Positions 1 to 9,763 of a stretch of 64,000 nt of DNA are shown in pieces. The position numbers and the translations under genes are program-made. The number at the start of each line of letters is the position of its first letter. Positions within the stretch are counted from its first letter, which is position 1. The notes beneath the pieces are model-generated. The model made no database searches. It had not been told where the DNA came from and was given only the letters and a program-made list of their open reading frames with translations. This DNA comes from Otatea glauca (Eukaryota; Streptophyta; Magnoliopsida; Poales; Poaceae): positions 19,447,185 to 19,511,184 of the forward strand of contig CM070719.1 in the NCBI GenBank assembly GCA_036346275.1, written 5' to 3'.

Positions 1-929
1 AACGTTTGAGAATCATAAACATTAATACGTTTACTTCTACAAGAATTGCTCTTGATACTTATTAAAAAAAAGTAGAACAACAATGTGCTTGCAGACTATA
101 AGACAGGTACTATATGTTTTCTAGACGAAAAGTAGAATATAGAGTCAAAACTCGAATGCTACATAGCCTAAACAGTTGGTTCATTTTTTGTCTTTATTGG
201 ACGGCAGACAAGCTTTTCGCGGTTATCTTTCCATCCCTGACTATATGATCAGTGGCTCAGTTTACTAGTTGGTGCACCATCATCTTTATGTATACTCATG
301 AGGATGACCAAATAGTAGTTAACCAACTTTGGTGCACCATCAAGTTTTAGCCTCTGGAAAATAGACCCTTTCCAAAGTGCATCTACAAAAGCGTATTCAT
401 AACTCTAGAACTAAGCTTTTCTGCCCAATTCATTTTGTTAGCTACATCAAAATATTAGACCAGCCATGGTTCCGGTATAATCCTTTTTAGGTCTTTTGGT
501 ATACTTCTTAGATGGTTACTTCATATAACTTTCCCACGGTTAAGCTTTTCCCATGCATGCATGTCCAACAGAAAAAGGGAAAACAAGTAAAGAACAGTGT
601 AAGCTTTGAAGAAAAAAATAAGAATACCTCAGCCATAGCTGATGTTATGATGCTTGGTATGGGTTGAGTTCTGTCACCGGTACATAAATGTCATTTTCAT
701 TGGTGTCAAATGTAGAGCATATGAATAGGGATATTATTAAGCTAGCAAATTTGATCACACTGTAAATCAATATGATTGAGCTTGTAAATTTTCATTGGTG
801 TCAAATGTAGTGTTTTTTGTCGAGCATATCTACTTTAACTTTATCTTTACTGTCTTTATTGTTGCTGTAATATGATCAAAGTCCTTACAACAGTTTTTAT
901 ATTACCTGTCATTATTGTTGCTGTAATAT
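1..929. other. AT-rich DNA with no assignable feature
   Basis: I see no reading frame, repeat or RNA gene here. It may be the interior of CACTA-1, because no CACTA left end (CACTACTACA-type) or subterminal repeat appears before the shared module that starts near 930. The left end of that element is therefore off-window or lost. Confidence 0.4.
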
Positions 930-1057
930 GATGAATTAATGTTAGAGTTTAGGTTGCGTAACATACATCTCCCGTTCGAGGGTGCTTGTTTATAAATATG
1001 CTAAAATGGCATATTTATATGCTAGCAGTCTCGAATTGTCCACTTTTTTTAGACAGT

Positions 1058-1263
1058 TCGAGGATATGTGATTCGGGCAAGTTCCTGAGCTGTTGTATGA
1101 CTCCAGAGAAGGTTTCGGCAGCATCTCCCTAGTGTTCTACGGATATACATCCTATTGACTTGTTGTCAAGATGTATATTTGGAGAACAACATGGAGATGC
1201 TGCAGAAATTTTCTCTAGAGTTGTACAAAAGCTTAGGAACTTGCCTGAACCACATCCTCAAAT
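1058..1263. repeat. Long imperfect inverted repeat (arms about 100 bp)
   Basis: The left arm (about 1058-1157) and right arm (about 1165-1263) are near reverse complements around a centre at TTGACTTGTTGTCAA (1155-1169). Paired landmarks are GGCAGCATCTCC with GGAGATGCTGC, and GGGCAAGTTCCT with AGGAACTTGCC. A smaller hairpin (TCGAATTGTC / GACAGTTCGA) precedes it at 1031-1062. The same structure occurs upstream of tnp2 in CACTA-2 at 19678-19897, so it is a conserved part of the element. Confidence 0.75.
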
Positions 1264-1524
1264 GAGATTAGGACCTAACCTAATTAGATATTTGGAGTCA
1301 CTGTTGGTACATACTTAGTTGGTCAACACATAAACATTTCTTTAAGATCATCCATTAATCTATTAATATGTTAATTTACTAAAATATGTTAGTACAATTA
1401 TATGCTATGAATTATCCATTAATCTGTTAATTTACATGATTCATTGTCAAGTTCACATAATAGCTATGAATTGCTTCTCTCAACTGAAATATATGACTAT
1501 ATAATATATATATATATATTCAAA

Positions 1525-2818
1525 ATGTCGCAAAGAGAGAGCATCGGCTCATCGCCAGACAGAATAAAAGGTGATGCTGAGGGGTCAAGAATGGTGAGAA
1601 ATGTTCAGGGGCCGTGTAAGGTGAGAAAGTCTCGAGGACCGAATAAAGGAGCCACAAGGAGAATGCCGCAGGTTCAACACTTTGATGCCACAGGGTCTCC
1701 ACTTTGGTGCCAATTGGTGAGGGAGAGAGTGCCGATCATGGTTAAGGACTGGAGGACGAAAATCAGTGCCGAGCAGAAGAATCGACTGTGGGACAAAGTT
1801 AAGGAGAAATGGATTATAACAGAGGAAGATGAAAGGTGATGCTGAGGGGTCGAGTAAGGTGAGAAATGTTCAGGGGCCGAGTAAGGTGAGAAAGTCTCGA
1901 GGACCGAATAAAGGGGCCATAGGGAGAATGCCGCAGGTTCTCCACTTTGATGCCACGGGGTCTCCACTTTGATGCCAATTGGTGAGAGAAAGAGTGCTGA
2001 TCACAGTTAAGGACTGGAGGAAGGAAATTAGTGCCGAGCAGAAGAATCAGCTGTGGGACAAAGTTAAGAGGAAATGGATTATACTAGAGGAAGATGAAAG
2101 CAATACGATGCGGTACACCTTGAAGAGAATGGGTGTCTTTGAGACTCCTGATGTCTGGGAGTTCACAAGGATGAAGAGTACACTAGAGGTGGAGAAGCTA
2201 AGAGAGAAGAACATCGCTATCCAAATGCAGAACACACACGTGCACCACCTCGGTTCTGCCTCATATGGGGGGAAGAAGGCAGAGTGGGCGCGACTAGCTG
2301 AGGAGTGTGTGAACTCTGGGATGGCGATGCCTTACTCCCACATATGTGAGGAGCGAACACGCGACTAGGTATTAGCGAGGACCATGAAAACCTTTAACGG
2401 TCAGCTTGTAGTTCCAAACACCACGACTGAACGGATCATCTCCATTATCATAAGACATGTAACTTAGTACATTGCAATAGACTCTTCCCGTTGTATTTTA
2501 GAACTAATTTATATTCGCTTCTTGCAGGAGGAGGTAAGCCAGCAGAAACATCAGTGGACCTTTCAGATCCAAAAGTCGAAGGACACCCTATCTTCAGTGA
2601 TCGAGAAGCCCGAACATAATGGTAGGGTGCTTGCCGTTGGTGCGGGGCATACGAAGAGGTCCTTTCAAGAGGACACTGCCAGTGCCAGATCAAGATTATA
2701 TGGGAGGTACGTGCGGAGTGCCTTAAGGACATGCTGAGGGAGGAAATGATGGCACGTGAAGAGCACATGAGGAATGAGATGATGGCGATGATCTCGCAGA
2801 GTCAGAGTTAGATGGCAT
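1525..2818 (+). pseudogene. CACTA Transposase_24-like (TNPA-type) gene, broken
   Basis: The ATG at 1525 follows a (TA)n run and opens a frame encoding a basic N-terminus with RGPNKGATRRMPQ, then VRERVPIMVKDW and a segment ending LWDKVKEKW. This layout (RGPNK, later RD/RE-IPI, then LWD) is typical of plant Ptta/En/Spm Transposase_24 proteins. A stop at 1837-1839 lies within a 265-bp tandem duplication, and the second copy continues from 1979 to 2368. A probable 3' exon starts after a CAG acceptor at 2528 with KDTLSSVIEKPEHNGRV, which corresponds to the family's G-x2-D-x-L-T-x-A-L-G-x-PEH-x-GRV motif, and ends in a Met/Glu-rich coiled stretch near 2810. In-frame stops and the duplication make it non-functional. 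Such proteins are thought to bind subterminal repeats; that role is by family only. Confidence 0.7.
1569..2098. repeat. 265-bp tandem duplication inside the exon
   Basis: AGGTGATGCTGAGGGGTC occurs at 1569 and again at 1834, and the following sequence runs in parallel through the RGPNK block and LWDKVK block in both copies. The copies differ at scattered sites, so the duplication is not recent. The junction introduces the stop at 1837-1839. Confidence 0.85.
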
Positions 2819-2967
2819 CACCTTCATAGAAAGGCATGTGCCCGCCCTAGCAGTTGTCCTTCCAAAAATGATTCGGCTAGTTCCCAGCTGAAGGTAATAA
2901 TTATTTCTAATTTAAAGGTACGAGGGTAAGCTAAACAATATTTCTGATCAAGTTGCGCACTTCTTAT

Positions 2968-4775
2968 AGGCGCCTGCCAAGTGCCAACTCATCGTGATGG
3001 AAGATGGATTTCCCATTAAGGCTGAACACAGGGTTGCATTTCTATGTAAGGAGACCGACACGGTGCATGGTAACCCTTTAGGGAAGGGGTACATGAGGAT
3101 GCAGGTGGACTATATCCATGAAGACTTTCTATCTCATGTGCTGGAGTTCCCTCCGAACGAAGATATCACCACTCTCGGGCAAGCACAGATGTTGTTTATC
3201 AAGTGGCCTACGATCATTCCAGTACTGTAACACATTACATATGCATGTGCTTTGTAGGTTCCTATCGTACCTGCTCCTGTTCCTACTGCCACCACCATGA
3301 CGAGTCCTCCATCCAAGTCGACTCCTATGCAGAGTGTAGAGCTGGTGTGCAAAAGGACAAGCACGACAGCCAAAGAACCACGGGAGACATCAAAGACTCC
3401 TTCTGTCAAGAAGGCAAAGTTGACAAAGGCCACAACGCCCCCTCAAATACATGGAAAGACCCTTGTCCCAACCTCGGAGATTCCTTCTGTCCAGAAAGCA
3501 AAGTTGACAGAGGCCACAAAGCCCCTCGAGATTATAAGCGGTATGTACATGGAAAGCCCCTTATGCTTAGCAACGAATTGAATGCTCTAGACCTGTACAC
3601 TCGCTTGCTCCATGGATGGTACATTGACAAGATGAATGAGGCCAAGCGTCATGTCGATTTCAATGTGAGATATCAAGGGGGACATTTTCACCGTGAGGAG
3701 CATGGGACATTCCCAGTGAGTTTTGAGGATATGTTCCGTTTGTACAGCCTGAAAGCCATCGATATTTCTACTGTACGATTATGGACACTATGAGTATCGC
3801 ACCATACAGCACGAGCCTATAACTGTTATAGGAGTTTTTATTATGTTTTTTAACATACAACACGAGTTGTAGGTTAATGAGGAAACGAGTTGTGATAGGT
3901 CAACACGAAGTTGGGTTCATTGACACCGAGATGGTTTCTGCAACCATGGCTAGGTTTCAATCAGAGTTCCTTGCCAACTACATCAAGCAGGCTTTGCAGA
4001 TTGAGGTGAAAAAGGTCTTCATTCTATTCCCGTTCCACGAGGAGTAAATACTACTTTACCCTTCAATTATTTGTACGCACTTAAACCATATATGAACTTA
4101 TTTTCTTGCACTGCATACCATGTAATAAGCAACCATTGGGCTCTACTCGTGCTCACTCGGAGTGAAAACAAAATCTACACTTTTAACTCGATCGAGAAGA
4201 GACCGATGGCATACGCGATCAAGCTTATTTTGCAGAAGTAAGTACATTCCTCTAACCTAACACTCTTTGTATTTTACTACATTCATTTTTTTGCCTCAAT
4301 GGCATCTCTCTAATGTATGTAAGAGTTTCTAGTCTTACGTTGCTGAAGAAGGGCGACACGATGACAAATGAGGCAACCAGCTGGAGTGGAAGCGCTTCAA
4401 GGTACTAGTGCCTAGCATAGGATTAATTTTTCTAACATCTATTATTCGTCTCTTAATTTGATTTTCTTTGTCCACAGCGTCATCAATAGGGGAGCGACGA
4501 CCTATGCATCTTCTACGCCATGCATCACATGCTGATCCTGGTAGGTGGCTCACACCTTTTTCCTAAGGTATATGTACATGCATAATAATACACTTAGTTT
4601 TTTACATACAAATTTTACAAACTTAAATTATTGTACTCATTTCTATTTTGTAGAAGATCGATATCCCCTCAAGAGCTTACAAAACAAAGAGCTCAATAAA
4701 TTACGGGACCACATATGCTAGTGGTACTAGACTGAAATTATAGCAGAGGACGATAGGTTTAGAGACCCAACAGGC
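2968..4775 (+). pseudogene. DUF8039 plus Ulp1/C48 peptidase-like CACTA cargo gene, degenerate
   Basis: After an acceptor-like TATAG at 2970 the frame to 3229 encodes CQLIVMEDGFPI..., then PLGKGYMRMQVDYIHEDF and LGQAQMLFIKWP, the pattern of the DUF8039 domain found in CACTA proteins. From 3262 a Thr/Lys-rich linker with two PSV-K/Q-KAKLT repeats leads to a globular stretch (ALDLYTRLLHGWY). Further exons resemble a Ulp1 C-terminal fold: FILFPFHEE (about 4020-4045), NHWALLVLTRSENKIYTFNS (about 4133-4190), SDDLCIFYAMHHM (about 4495-4540) and KELNKLRDHIC (about 4687-4720). The catalytic His (NHW) and Cys (LC in LCIFYAM) are present, but the usual Asp in F-D-S reads Asn. Stops and frameshifts occur between 3580 and 4500. 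Family members are SUMO proteases; this copy is unlikely to be active. Confidence 0.65.
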
Positions 4776-4965
4776 TCCTACTAGTCCATATGTAAACAAT
4801 ATTATATAATATGAATGTTATATATGTACTGACTGTTAAGTATGTTTGTATTCTATATTATATTGTGAATGTGATATGCACAATGTGTGTAATTTGCTCT
4901 GTTTTTAGTGCATACTGTGTGCAATCTATACTGTTTTTGGGTGGATGTACAAAGAACAAACACCA

Positions 4966-5180
4966 CATCACAATCAGTTCTAGCTCAGAACCGATTGTGA
5001 TGAGGCCCTCATCACAATCGGTTCTTGCTCAGAACCGATTGTGATGATAATTTATCACAATTGGGCGAAAATCGATTGTGATAGCGCATTCTCATCATTG
5101 TCTAATGACTTTGTATCGCCACCAAAATCGACTGTGATGATGAAAAAGAATCGATTGTGATATACATTTCTGTAGTAGTG
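4966..5180. repeat. CACTA-1 right subterminal repeats and terminal inverted repeat
   Basis: Inverted pairs of ATCACAATCGGTTCT and AGAACCGATTGTGAT occur at 4967-5000, 5010-5045 and, more degenerate, to 5160. The terminal inverted repeat is ATTTCTGTAGTAGTG ending at 5180. In this superfamily these motifs are transposase-binding sites. The block containing CTAATGACTTTGT recurs in CACTA-3 near 9606. Confidence 0.85.
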
Positions 5181-5684
5181 TGAAAGCTTGTGATATGGGA
5201 AAACAAATGCTACGATGATGAGAACTGAGTTGGCTAATGCTTATACTATTTCATAATGTTTATGGGCGACGTTTTGTATCACATATTATATATACACAAA
5301 CTAGGGCATCGTGGAGCCTAGATATTATGATTCAAAACAGGTATATTTATATAGGTTAATTTACTTGGTGTTTTGATTTCAAATTTCAGATCAACGACAG
5401 GGTTACTTTATAGAGGTAACAACATGGCACTACCAAGATCCAGATTATCCTTTGCCGTCGGGGAAAATCCAAATCCTAATGGTGTGGGTTATTCGCAACA
5501 GCTCAAATTTTTGAAGAACAAGAAAGTAGTAGTGTTAGTGTCCAAAATGTCCCAACGTACGGTGGATGCTCCCACAATCAAAATACTAGATGCCTGAGCA
5601 TGGCGTGGCACACACTGCTCCGGCCATCACGCGCCCACGCGTGCCAATGTCAACCCGTGCTAACGTTTTTCTAGGGTTTCTGCA

Positions 5685-5955
5685 AAAAAGGGACACAAAC
5701 ATAATTTTAGAATTTGAGGGCCTTTTTGGAAAAACCTAGGACATAGATGCAATTTTATAATTTTTGGGGGACTTTTTCCAAAAAGAACGGTGAAATATCG
5801 TTTTTTATGGGATTTTTTTAAAAAAGGGACCCGAATGTAATTTTCAGGATTTTTGGGGCCTTTTCCTAAAAAAGGGAAAAATCAGGATTTTCTAAGGTCT
5901 TTTTGGAAAAAACGGAGCTGGACGTAATTTTTTGAAATTCCATAGGCCTTTCGCA
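5685..5955. repeat. Degenerate tandem-like repeat, 45-65 bp units
   Basis: Units of the form AAAAAAGGGACACAAACAT, then AATTTTxxxATTT, then GGGGCCTTTTT recur at about 5685, 5735, 5825 and 5895 with irregular spacing. Homopurine AAAAAAGGGA alternates with homopyrimidine CCTTTTTC blocks, giving local inverted symmetry. Origin unknown. Confidence 0.5.
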
Positions 5956-5991
5956 AAAATTCCAGCGCCACGCGTTGCTTGGGCAAAAATT

Positions 5992-6058
5992 GCACGGGCG
6001 GGGAATTGAAGCCACGACCGACGGCGTGAGCGCAAGTCGCATTACTTCTGCACCACAT
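5992..6058 (-). other. tRNA-like pol III promoter remnant (SINE-like)
   Basis: On the minus strand TGGTGCAGAAG (6055-6045) fits an A box (TGGYNNAGNNG), and GGCTTCAATTCCC (6013-6001) resembles a B box (GGTTCGAATCC type). Their spacing of about 32 bp is tRNA-like. The B box has mismatches and I see no complete cloverleaf, so this is not annotated as a tRNA gene. It may be the head of a tRNA-derived SINE whose body is the A-rich repeat downstream on the minus strand. Confidence 0.35.
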
Positions 6059-6423
6059 GACCATAGTGTCTGAGTGAGGGTGTTAAAATACTTAAGCTAT
6101 ATTATCGGGTGGACAAAGTGGGCGACGTGCCCAGATGCAGAGCGAGCACGTCAGCGGAAATCGACGTGGACACTGCGTCTCAGCTGGAAATCCGCATGAT
6201 CTAATATTCGGAGTATTTGATTATGTCGGGTACAGCTGTGAAGCAATCAGATATAATTCGATTAAGATAAGCAAAGCAAATAGGATGTAAATCAGATTCC
6301 CTCTGATCTCACATGGGACCATTAAATCAATTAAATTGTATAATCATACTTTATCCATCTAGACTTAATTTTATACTACTAAATAAAAGTATTCAACAAG
6401 TGAGTGAAGCACATAGAAAAGTA

Positions 6424-6701
6424 TTCCCTCCATTCCTAAATACATTTCATTCAAACTTTAAATTTTTTTTCCTAAATACATATCATTCTACAATTTCGAG
6501 ACAATTTTTAACTATCTTTTCTTTACATACCCTTACAATTTATTATTTCTAATGTTATTTATTATCATAGAATAGAGTAACTCACACAATCCAAGACTAA
6601 TAATAAGTGAGCTAATAAAGGAGAATGATTTAATTATTTTTATATGTGCCTTAATTAAAGAGTAAAATCCTAAAATGTCATTTGTCGAGGAATGGATGGA
6701 G
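6424..6701. mobile_element. Stowaway-like MITE, 278 bp
   Basis: The ends TTCCCTCCATTCCTAAATAC and (reverse complement) CTCCATCCATTCCTCGACAA are imperfect terminal inverted repeats, flanked by TA on both sides (6422-6423, 6702-6703). The interior is AT-rich and non-coding. Length, TA duplication and CTCCCTCC-type end fit the Stowaway (Tc1/mariner-derived) class common in grasses. Confidence 0.7.
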
Positions 6702-6869
6702 TAGGCTGCTTGCATGTCTCTAGCTGTTTTCACTGCCCAAGAGTCTCCAGACCAACTAAAGCTCATAACTGCATCTTGTAGGCTTTGCTAAAGACGAGAG
6801 ATTCTTGTCATCATTGCCAAATCAGCATGCATGCATTAGCGCACTTCCAACAAGCAAATTTGATTGTTA

Positions 6870-7376
6870 CTTAGTTCGTCTGTTAAGAAATATACAACGT
6901 ATTTTGATTTTTTGTATAAAGATTAAGGTTACGGTTAAAGTGAGAAAGGTGTAAGAGAAAATGACTTATATACCTCACTTAATTATCTTGGAAGATGAGA
7001 GATAATACTTTGTGTGAATAGTAATGGATAAATACATATAGTTGAGAGAGAATGAATATAGTTATATTAGGAAAAACCACATTAAATCTACATGAAATCC
7101 TTATAATTCTAAAGCTGATAATGCTATGTAATACTCCATTAAAAGTATATGGGCATATTTTGGATTTGTGTACTCAAATTTTCTTAACTTAGAGTACTGA
7201 TACATACATAATTATGTAGATTAATCATATGAAAACAGTATCATTATATTTGTTATGAGAATTTTTATGTAATGTAGTATTTTTTTGCCAACACAATACT
7301 ATAGAAATTAATGGTCAAGCCTGCATATTGCAGACCATGTTATACCCAAAGTGTCATACATTTTTAACGGAGGGAG
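6870..7376. mobile_element. Stowaway-like MITE, about 507 bp, degenerate left end
   Basis: The right end reads (reverse complement) CTCCCTCCGTTAAAAATGTA after a TA, a good Stowaway terminus. The left end CTTAGTTCGTCTGTTAAGAA after TA at 6868-6869 matches it only in part. The interior is AT-rich with no coding sequence. The element stops 26 bp before the left end of CACTA-3. Confidence 0.55.
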
Positions 7377-7439
7377 TACTAGTTACATGGTTTATTTCGT
7401 ATACTACTACAAAATGGTACATCACTATCACTTCATCTG

Positions 7440-7890
7440 GGTCGGTTCTTAAGTTTTTAGAAAAAAACGATTATGATAAATGATTTAAGAGGGGTGTTAA
7501 TAATAATAATTGTCGGTTGTCAGGTTAGAAGCGATTGTGATATAGCACTGGGGCATATTACAATCGATTCTTATGTGAGAAGTGATAGTGATGTGCATGC
7601 ACATCACTATCGATTATCAGTTCTTACAAAAGAACCGATAATGATGTGCACGTGCTCACCACTCTCACTTCTTTTGTGAGAATAGATATTAATGAGATGC
7701 TCATCACTATCGATTCTTATGTGAGAAACGATAGTGATGAGCACATACTTCTTGTGTAAGAACCGATAGTGATGAGCATTAACATCACTATCGCTTCTCG
7801 CATAAGAACCGATAGTGATGTGGATGATCAGATCACTATCGCTTCCTATGTGCACATCACTATCGCTTCTTAAGTGCGAACCAATTGTGA
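7440..7890. repeat. CACTA-3 left subterminal array
   Basis: At least ten copies of a motif around ACCGATAGTGATG and its inverse CATCACTATCGxTTCT occur as head-to-head pairs every 30-50 bp. The outermost copies keep the ...GATTGTGAT form seen in CACTA-1 and CACTA-2, while the inner ones carry ATAGTGAT. Confidence 0.85.
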
Positions 7891-8465
7891 TGTGCATCGC
7901 TAGGTTATTTATACCACTCGGGCTGAACTCTCCTATGTTGTTGTTCCAAAGGATATTTATTCGCCGCCACCCGAAAAGCAGCATATATTCTAGTTGGAAG
8001 CAATACTTGGGTGAGAAAATTTGAAATCCTCAAGGGTGGGTGTTAAGAGGGTAAATTTGAAGCCCTAGCTTGAGGAGATTTCCCCTCTCTTTTTTCCCTT
8101 ATTTGTGGTTTTCTTCAAAATGTGAGCATTCCTTTAAACCCCTTCAATTTTGCACTAGGTAATTTCGATATGTCGCGAAGAAAGTTTAGGTTGCACTGGA
8201 ATTTTTACTTTTCTATGCTTTAAGCAAAAATCACGCCTACGAAGTGAAATTCAGCACTTCTTTTGAATGGGACTCTTTTTTCAAAAATTCTTGTTGGAAA
8301 AGCTAGTTAGTATCCCAAAATATGTTTGTGCAAAATTTCAGACAATTCCAACTATATTAAAAAAAGTTATGGCCTTTTCTCTCTTTGATGACATGCTAAA
8401 AAATCAAACTTTACCATGGTATTATTCCCTATGTGATATAAAGTGTCTATTTGGATTGGTTTTGA

Positions 8466-9230
8466 TATAAAATCGATAGTGATGCTTCTGTATTTGTATC
8501 GGTTCCTTAAAGGAACCGACACAGATATGCCATTATTACCATCGATTCCTCAAAGGAACCGTAATTCATTGCCATCGGTTTATTAGGAAACCGACAAGGT
8601 TAATTATCTCATTGCCATCGGTTTTATAATGAAATTGACACAGCTGCTCCACATATTACTATCAGTTTTATAATAAAACTTACACAGATAAGGGCCCTGT
8701 CCTTTTGTTTGTTATTTTCGATTTTTCTAGCATCTGTGTCAGTTTTCCTTTAAAACCGATAGCAATATGAATATCTATTTGTGTCGATTTTATTATAAAA
8801 CGACAGTAATAAGTTGAGCATCTGTGTCGGTTTTGTTATATAACCGATAGTAATATGTTGAGAATCTATGTCGGTTTCGTTATAAAACCGATAGTAATGT
8901 GGAGTCTACCATCTGTGTCGGTTTTCCTTTAAAACCGATAGCAATGTGAATGTCTATCTCTGTCGGTTTTGTTGTAAAACTGATAGTAATGTGGAACATA
9001 TCTGTGTCGATTCATTTCTAAAATTGATAGTCATACATGAACATCTGTGTTAATTTTTTTGTAATACCGATAGAGATGTGTGGAGCATCTTTGTCGGTTT
9101 TTTTATCAAACCGATAGTAATTCCTCTTCCATATATAACTTCACCTGAACTCACTCCTCACTCACCCCTCACAAACTGATAGTAATGTGGATTCTACCAT
9201 CTGTGTCGGTTTTGTGAACGAAGGTGATAT
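8466..9230. repeat. CACTA-3 internal array of CGGTTTT/AAAACCG hairpins
   Basis: A series of short hairpins, for example GTGTCGGTTTT-n-AAAACCGATAGTAATG, recurs about every 55-65 bp with a 4-8 bp loop. The motif core is ACCGATAGTAATG or ACCGATAGCAATG, a third variant distinct from the left array. There is no coding potential. Confidence 0.85.
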
Positions 9231-9364
9231 GTGTGTTGTAATAAAGTGTTTGTGTTATGTGAATGTGATATGTGCATAATGTGTGTAATCTATGCTGTGT
9301 GAATGTGATATGTACATACTATGTGCAATATATGATGTTTTAAGACGGTGAATTGAAAAACAGT

Positions 9365-9745
9365 ACACCTCCTCATCTCTATCGATTCTTTATAAAATGC
9401 GATAGAGATAAGGGGTTCGTCTCTATCGGTTTTTTTGTAGGAATCGATAATGATAACCACATCATCTCTATCGGTTCTTTGTAAGAACCGATAGAGATGA
9501 GGTGGTTATCTCTATCAGTTCTTATAGAGATGATGGGTCATCTCTATCGGTTCCTACAAAAAACCGATGGACAAGAACCGACTGTGATAGCGCTGCCTTA
9601 TCACTGTCTAATGACTTTGTGTCGCCATCAGAAGCGACTGTGATGACTGTTGAAGTATAAGTGAATATTGAGTTGCATCCACCAGCTTTTGGGTGAACTG
9701 GCTGGTGCACTCAATAGTGATGAATAAGAACCGATTGTGATAAGG
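9365..9745. repeat. CACTA-3 right subterminal array
   Basis: From 9365 to 9565 the motif is ATCTCTATCGGTTCTT with AAGAACCGATAGAGATGA, a fourth variant. From 9570 it changes back to ACCGACTGTGATAG and ACCGATTGTGATAAGG next to the terminus. The outer part is shared with CACTA-1. Confidence 0.85.
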
Positions 9746-9763
9746 ATTTTTGTAGTAGTGGTA

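Larger units (their letters stand above)
930..5180 (+). mobile_element. CACTA (En/Spm) element, right part (CACTA-1)
   Basis: The right end is clear: the sequence closes with TGTAGTAGTG at 5171-5180, the inverse of a CACTACTACA terminus, preceded by inverted copies of the subterminal motif AACCGATTGTGATG. The stretch 930-1320 matches 19540-19960 in CACTA-2, and the right-end stretch matches CACTA-3, so all three are one family. Coding content is a Transposase_24-like gene followed by a DUF8039/Ulp1-like gene. No tnp2 gene is visible, although in CACTA-2 the same upstream module precedes tnp2; this suggests an internal deletion. The left terminus is not in the window, so 930 is only the start of recognisable homology. 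Confidence 0.8.
5184..6421. other. Intergenic DNA between CACTA-1 and the MITE cluster
   Basis: It holds the degenerate 45-65 bp repeat at 5685-5955 and the tRNA-like segment at 5992-6058, listed separately. A short open stretch at about 5385-5597 (LLYRGNNMALPRSRLSF...) looks exon-like in composition, but I do not recognise it and would not call it a gene. The rest shows nothing. Confidence 0.5.
7402..9760 (+). mobile_element. Non-autonomous CACTA element (CACTA-3), 2.36 kb, both ends present
   Basis: The left terminus TACTACTACAAAATGG (7402) is a one-base variant of CACTACTACAAAA, and the right terminus is TTTTTGTAGTAGTG (ends 9760). The flanks carry the 3-bp duplication GTA (7399-7401 and 9761-9763), as expected for CACTA insertion. 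The left 800 bp parallel CACTA-2 (18826-19470), including the unit GTTATTTATACCA and the segment about GGAAGCAATACTTGG; the right 400 bp parallel CACTA-1. No transposase coding sequence remains, so it would depend on enzymes from an autonomous relative. Confidence 0.9.

Noticed and set aside
5992..6058. A true tRNA gene
   Set aside because: A and B boxes are imperfect and no complete cloverleaf or acceptor stem can be drawn.
8267..8470. 67-codon frame inside CACTA-3
   Set aside because: AT-rich with no family motif; it lies in a non-autonomous element between repeat arrays.
7440..9745. Regular short repeats with spacers, superficially like a CRISPR array
   Set aside because: Repeats alternate in orientation, vary in sequence and spacing, and sit between CACTA termini with a GTA duplication. 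They are subterminal transposase sites in a plant genome.
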